From Stratiolaelaps scimitus (taxonomy: Eukaryota; Arthropoda; Arachnida; Mesostigmata; Laelapidae), in NCBI GenBank assembly GCA_019614645.1, contig JABWDB010000014.1, positions 4,464,001-4,528,000 of the forward strand: a stretch of 64,000 bases of DNA, read 5' to 3'. Of this stretch, positions 58,489 to 64,000 are shown in pieces. The translations under genes were made by a program, and so were the position numbers. The number at the start of each line of letters is the position of its first letter. Within the stretch, counting starts at the first letter, position 1. The notes beneath the pieces are model-generated. The model ran no database searches, had not been told where the DNA came from, and was given only the letters and a program-made list of their open reading frames with translations.

Positions 58489-60940
58489 CCCAAGCTAGCT
58501 AACACCAGCTCGGACCTCGAAAATGATTAAACACCTGTGTATGTGAGGAATATCAAATCTCTTCAACGAACAAATCATTGTGGAAGGAACGAACCTATAA
58601 TAATAATAATCAAAAACTATGGTAGCGATCTTCGTTACCATCACAGAGACCTTGCCGCAAGCAAGGTCTCCGTAATATTTGAATATTCCTATAGTTTCTA
58701 CATATCCAATGGTAAAAGAAAAAAAAAGGTAAAAAAAGAAGGTCAGCCTGGAAAATTAATTTGTTTTAGTAAAAAAAATGAGCTATTTCACAATAAATAA
58801 AAAACGAAACAAAGTTCTTATATAAAAATGGTTCACTATCGATGACATCTAGCGGTAATATTATCTTAGCTGATCAACGCCATTTTTATTGTGATCAGCC
58901 GTACATTATCATGCGCATTTGCAAACTTGATCATTGCAGTATATTCCCGGTGAATAGTTCACTCAGTTGTGCGTCCCGAGCGTACCAGCACGGTACAGCG
59001 TAAATGACGGAACTTTTTTTCCAAAGTAAGCCAATGGCGGTTCTGTTCGAAGGCTTCACTATATCAGTGCTTGAGATTGATATCACTAATGGTGTCTCCA
59101 ATCAGAGCGATTTAGCTGGAAAAAGTTTGCTTGAAGCTCGGATATGAACTGCGCTATAACAGCCACAATCACCGAGCAGATATAACCGCCGTGAGATCAT
59201 CCAAGGGATGGGATGTTCGATTGCTTAGATACCGTAGCTAGTTTATGGATAATTTATACGCTGGTGACGTTCCACGTGGTGCCATTGGATTTTACGGTCT
59301 CGACGGAACAGGTTTGACTTCTTCACACAGACCTTCTTCACGGACAATTCTCTTAAATAGGTTGGCTTTATCAGTCAGCAGACTGCTCTTATCTATGTTG
59401 CCCTTATCGTCAACGCATTGACATAAGGATATTTTAGCAATAGCTCAGTTGAGGGGGTATATTGCTTGCTTCTTGGAAGCAATGCGGATGTTCCTAGAAG
59501 CACCCAATGAGGACCATACGTCTGACAGAGCACCCAGTTGACCCTTCATTAGATTCTTGTTGGAGTTGGTGGGCAGTTCGTTTCATTCGCGTCAGTTATT
59601 ACCGCAAGTGATATAATAATTTCATTCTTATTCCACATTATAGAATATTTTCTTCAGCTTTAAATACTTGTAAATAATGATAGTATCGAAAAGACGATAG
59701 ACTTCACCTATCGTCTTGACATACACTTGTCATGCTGATATGTCTGTTCCTTTCTCTAATTATATATGACTAATAAAGATGTTCGAATTTCTTGCCCTGT
59801 TTATGAATGTTTCTTTTTTCTCTGAAGTCCCCCCTTTGGAGATTGCGGAGAAGCAGCATCCAATTGCCACAAATATCGTAGCTTTGTTCGAACGTTTCCT
59901 TCGTTCATAATCAAAATATTGGGACATCACTTACCTCAAATGATAGTTCATACTACCGTGTGCCTATGTTACTGTTTTGCACTGTACGCAATGTATATTA
60001 AAGACCAAACAAAAATCGATACCAGCTGGCCAAAGGGGGTCAGAATGGACAGTGGTTGTAATGACGCGGCCCTTACTAAGCGAACTACCCTTGAATAGTA
60101 AAGGAAAGACACTTGGACTTGTTGAGACAATGGGATAGCGCAGAGAGTCGGGTCGGTCGAGATGAAGACAGACCGGTGTCCACAAGATGGCGCACTGGTT
60201 GTCGAGAGATGTGTGTGGGTTGGGCGGCGGACTCGAAGTGGGGTGAAGTCTGTGCGGCTACCTTGAGGAAACCGCCCGCCCGACCTGACCTCTAGCGCGC
60301 TATGTTCAATTTATTATTTTAATTATTAATAACACCATAATACACATTTAATTTGTAATAATATTTACATTCGTGTGACGAATAAACATGCTGTATGATA
60401 AATAACTATGTTCTCTACCTTTTATGTATTCATAATCTGACGAACCACTCGTCCGTTCGTCACAGTGGTCAACATTGGGCCGGTGGGTCAATTTTGAGTG
60501 AATTTCCCTGTACGCGTTTGGGCCGCAATGCAACAGTGTCCGATAGCTAAGCCGAATTAACAAGTACCAGAATCGTTTATCGAGCACTTGGAGCTTGAAT
60601 CGATTTTGGATACGTTCCGCGCACAAATAAGCAAACGCTCTCGTACGCCTTTGTTTGGTTATCCAGCATGACCGTATTGAGGTACATCATACATCATTGA
60701 GTGAATGAGTGAATCAAGTGGGCACAAGATGGATACGCGAGCGGACGTGGCCACGTCAGCTCGCTCAAGATAGGCCGCAACGTCATCGAGGACAAACCTT
60801 TCATCATAATAGTTGTTGACTTCTGCAATACTGAAATGATAGGCAGAGGCACCTCTGCTATATAGCGATCACACCACCGCTGTGTATAACCGTCTCATTG
60901 TTATCGTCCAGCTGGAAGAAGAGGCACACTTGCAGAAAAT
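58489..60940. other. no gene seen
   Basis: AT-rich spacer with two perfect 10-bp-stem hairpins, at 58,646-58,670 (GAGACCTTGC, loop CGCAA) and 59,691-59,717 (AAGACGATAG, loop ACTTCAC). No exon called. Confidence 0.4.
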
Positions 60941-61860
60941 CTAACGCGTACGGAAGCTGCCGTCAAACGCGAACTGACGCAGAAACGCTCGTAGATGCCC
61001 ACAGACCCACATCGGCCGGCGTCGTCCGTGCCACCAGCAGCAGCAGCACCAAGCAAATGGACAACTGAGTGGACAAATAGCCAGACTTCTCTCTTCACTC
61101 AAGCTCTGCCGGCTGCTTTCGCAGAGACCCGTGTGGAGCGCTGATACTATCATATAATAGCTTCCTGTCGTACCCTTCGTCTTCGTCGCCGCCGCCGCCG
61201 TGACTACCATCACCGTTATCGTCGTCAGCTAGATAGCAGCAGCTGCTGCTCCTACTACAACAACGGCTCATTGTCGTCATGAGACGGCAACAACCACAAC
61301 GGTGTAGCTTTGCCGCTATCCTGGCCAATCCAGCTGTAGCGAGTGCGAAGTGCAGCAGCAGCAGCGGTGCGGTGTATAGTCGACGTTCAAGTTTCAAGTT
61401 GACAGAAGACGACTTTTTCGTTTTCTAACGATTGTCTGTGGAACAGCAGAAGCATCAGAGGTTTCTTCCGGTCAGATCCAACCGGCAGTGCTCGCCCATC
61501 CTTCCAGACATCTGTGTGTCTGCCTGACGATGGCAATGATAATGGCGCCGGTGGTGATGGTGATGATGATGGTGAACGCCGTCCAGCTCAGTTCAATGGA
61601 AGTCACATGGGAGGTGTGGGGGGGGGGGGAGTCGGCGGTGGATTATTCTCAATCGTCGGACAGAACGCGCGTGCTCACAATGAGGGCGAGTCCGTTTCTG
61701 GAAATGGCAAGAAGTTCTTGTTGCAGCTGAGATGAAATCCGGCGGCGGCGGCGGTGGCGGCGACGGCGGCAAAAGCAGGCGCGGCTGCAATAGGAACAAC
61801 TGTGAATGCAACACCAGCAACAAAACAGCGGCAGAACAGTGACCACAACGGGCGAATGCG
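60941..61860. promoter_or_regulatory. triplet-rich GC island with a possible first exon
   Basis: CAG/GCA and GCC triplets occur near 61,037-61,050, 61,189-61,201 and 61,353-61,370. There is a GATGGT-rich stretch (about 61,552-61,575), a G run (about 61,618-61,630) and GCG triplets (about 61,741-61,770). On the plus strand the ATG at 61,530 (A at -3, G at +4) would encode a Met/Val-rich hydrophobic start (MAMIMAPVVMVMMMVNAV). That could be a signal peptide or merely the translation of the ATGATG-type repeat. No donor is convincing. Confidence 0.25.
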
Positions 61861-64000
61861 TCTAGTTTGATACTCGATATATAAATTTCATATGGATAAA
61901 TTTCAATGGTACACAGACGGATAGATCGATGTCGACGGCGTTCGATTCGTAGGAGAATTTCGAGCCCGGAGGCGTCAGAAGAAGAAAAGACACCACTAAG
62001 CTACGAATCCGATGCATATAGAATATGTGTAACATGTGTGAGCAGCTGCGTAGGGTGATGATAGCATGAAGTGAAGGGTATCAACATTGAAATTGGCCGC
62101 ATACAATACTGTGAGAAAGAAAGAGAGAGAGTGAGGGGGGCTTGACAGGAAGAAAAAGCCTCGTTTGAATTAGAGCAAGCGACGCAAGAGCCCCTGGGCA
62201 TCGGCGCTACATTACAACAGCGCAGACGAGTCGAAATATATAGGAGCAATCAATGCAGCCGCCTATGCTTGAGCTTGATGTCTGTATTATTGTTGCTAGT
62301 GCTGCTTGCGTTCATGTGGCGCATTTGCAAAGTTCCCATAATGTAACCTTACGTGTGTATGCACACGTCCACTTCCCATTATATATATCTCTTTCTATGT
62401 GTATCTCTTCAGAGCCGTATCTATCTGTACTTGCCTGTGGCAATAGCAACAGTCAAATACTCATCACGATGAGGTAACTATATACATCCCGCTGTTCTTT
62501 TCCGACATCCTGTTATGTCACTAATGCTTCTGCTGCTAAGTGAGCGTTCGTGTCGGCTAACGTGTATACACTTACGTGTGCGCGTGTGTATACCTCGGCC
62601 GTGCTGATTGCCAACTGACGCCGAGTCATCACATCGTTTCAGAGAATCCTCGTCCCGGCTGATTGGCTGGCTGCCGAGCCTACGCTGTAGTGTGAGCAGA
62701 TGATGATGGTGATAATGACGCTCAACGGTGATAACATGAACAGTATGATGCCTATGGATAATAGCTCGTAGTATGATGCGTGTGATAGGTGTGTATGGGC
62801 AACCCGCCGGCTATAAGCGTCTGTCTCGTGTCGCTTAGTGGCAATTGAGAAGGAGAACCGGCGTCATTCAGCTTGAACTTAGCGCGTACACACATACAGA
62901 CAAACGCCTGCCGGTCATAAGTACGCTTTACGTTTGCGCAACGGTGGCAATTCGATCAGAATTCCCAGTCAATTCCCTGACGCCATCTGAGGAGAATATT
63001 CTCTATGCGGCGATGATAGGTTTGACATTGGACAGGCGGCCGATAAAGAGTCGAATGTCGCCGTATTGTGAGAGGTCTGCTGCGACTGGTGATCGATTAT
63101 TCGACAGGGTAGTTCGCGTTGTTGATGATCCGATACAGGTCGACAAACGGAACACGAATCTACAAATCGCTAGCCGACCACTGTGACGATGGATCTCGCG
63201 TTGTGCACAAATGCACAACGATCTTGCTCAAAACGTCAATTGTTTCTGTTTCTTTTGTTCAATTGCACACTTTGCGCTACAATCTACCATAGCATAGCAC
63301 TTCGTGTGGATGGTACCTCTTCCGGCAGAGAACAATGGTTACTTGATGATCGAGGAGAACGCTCGACGATCGATTGAAGATGTTATTACTAAGGGAGGCA
63401 CCTCACGCCGAGCAAAATCCATTGCAATGGGGGTAGGGTTTTCATAAACGTCCTCGTGTTGGAACTGGCATCGCAGCGAGCTTATTGCTAAGGTAACTCG
63501 ATTTGTGACTTCTTCATTGCGATTCAACTAGTTCAAAGTGTGATTTCAGCTTCTGTGAAGTCTCACCAGCATTGAAAGGTAGCTGCTGAATCGTCTATGA
63601 CAAACGCCGCCCAAGCTTCATTGGATCATGCGCCGGTAGAGTTTTCCGCCTCTGCATAGTTCCGATGCTTCTAAAAGCCCTTTCGTATAAAGTGTAAACA
63701 ACGTCGCAGTATGTCTCTAAAAAGGATTATTTAAGTCCACAATAAAGAGAACACATCAATGGGATCAGAATCGTCCCGTTGCACATCGAAACAGAATGAT
63801 GCAAACTCGTGTAATTCAATCTATTTCACTGATTACCTAATTCTGGGATTGGCTACGGCGGGCCAAACGCAGAATTGTACTTGATTATCAGTTCGGACCT
63901 TCGCACTGAGCAAACACTTAATAAGCTTCGCGGTCCCCGTGTCGTGTTTCATAACGATACCATTATATACATTTCTGATTATCGTCACACGGAACAATTT
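61861..64000. other. no gene called
   Basis: Mixed sequence. The plus-strand frame at 62,845-63,186 (113 codons) looks protein-like in its second half (LTPSEENILYAAMIGLTLDR), but splice sites are weak and the minus strand is open there too. Nothing else is supported to the end of the window. Confidence 0.35.

Overview
The window looks like 64 kb of sparse animal nuclear DNA, most likely arthropod and possibly a mite or tick. The placement is inference. Supporting it are one textbook tRNA gene with no bacterial-style gene packing, GT-AG introns, AATAAA signals, tRNA-derived SINEs with target-site duplications, and dozens of (TA)n, (GT)n, (GA)n and (AAT)n microsatellites. I see no operons, CRISPR arrays, insertion sequences or phage genes. 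Almost all of the length is intergenic or intronic.

The one protein gene I can model with confidence is on the minus strand at 24,943-26,912. Exon 1 (26,806-26,869) encodes a signal peptide and ends in phase 1 at a GTAAGT donor. Exon 2 (24,988-26,096) opens with the two bases needed to complete the split codon and runs open for 1.1 kb to a stop, with AATAAA about 40 bases further on. The predicted product is a 390-residue secreted protein with 48 histidines, 15 N-glycosylation sequons and only two cysteines after the signal peptide. Its 709-base intron carries a long near-perfect hairpin.

The one certain RNA gene is tRNA-Lys(CTT) at 903-975. Two short interspersed element families are visible. 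SINE-A has copies near 1.4, 18.7, 39.0 and 56.8 kb; the first and third are nearly full length with flanking direct repeats. SINE-B is one complete 272-bp copy at 12,951-13,222 (minus) between perfect 15-bp duplications, plus a decayed tail near 47.0 kb.

Region by region: 0-2 kb holds the tRNA and a SINE-A copy. 2-3.8 kb is rich in CAA, CAG and GCC triplets and may be untranslated exon or promoter. 3.8-12.7 kb is AT-rich and empty apart from TA tracts. 12.7-14.3 kb holds the complete SINE-B and a small hairpin. 15.4-16.1 and 21.2-22.3 kb are further triplet- and GC-rich islands. 23-28.3 kb holds a mirrored AAT/ATT microsatellite, the histidine-rich gene, a 184-bp TA tract and a GC-rich block with a coding-like stretch. 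31-34.2 kb holds two long unassigned open frames. 38-50 kb holds a SINE-A copy, a small secreted-peptide reading frame and exon-like sequence near 49.5 kb. 52-59 kb has several weak exon candidates. 61-62 kb is another triplet-rich island.

The low-confidence exon candidates are judged only on splice-site quality, open frame and codon composition. I recognised no protein family in any of them, and open frames of about 100 codons are expected by chance in this much DNA.
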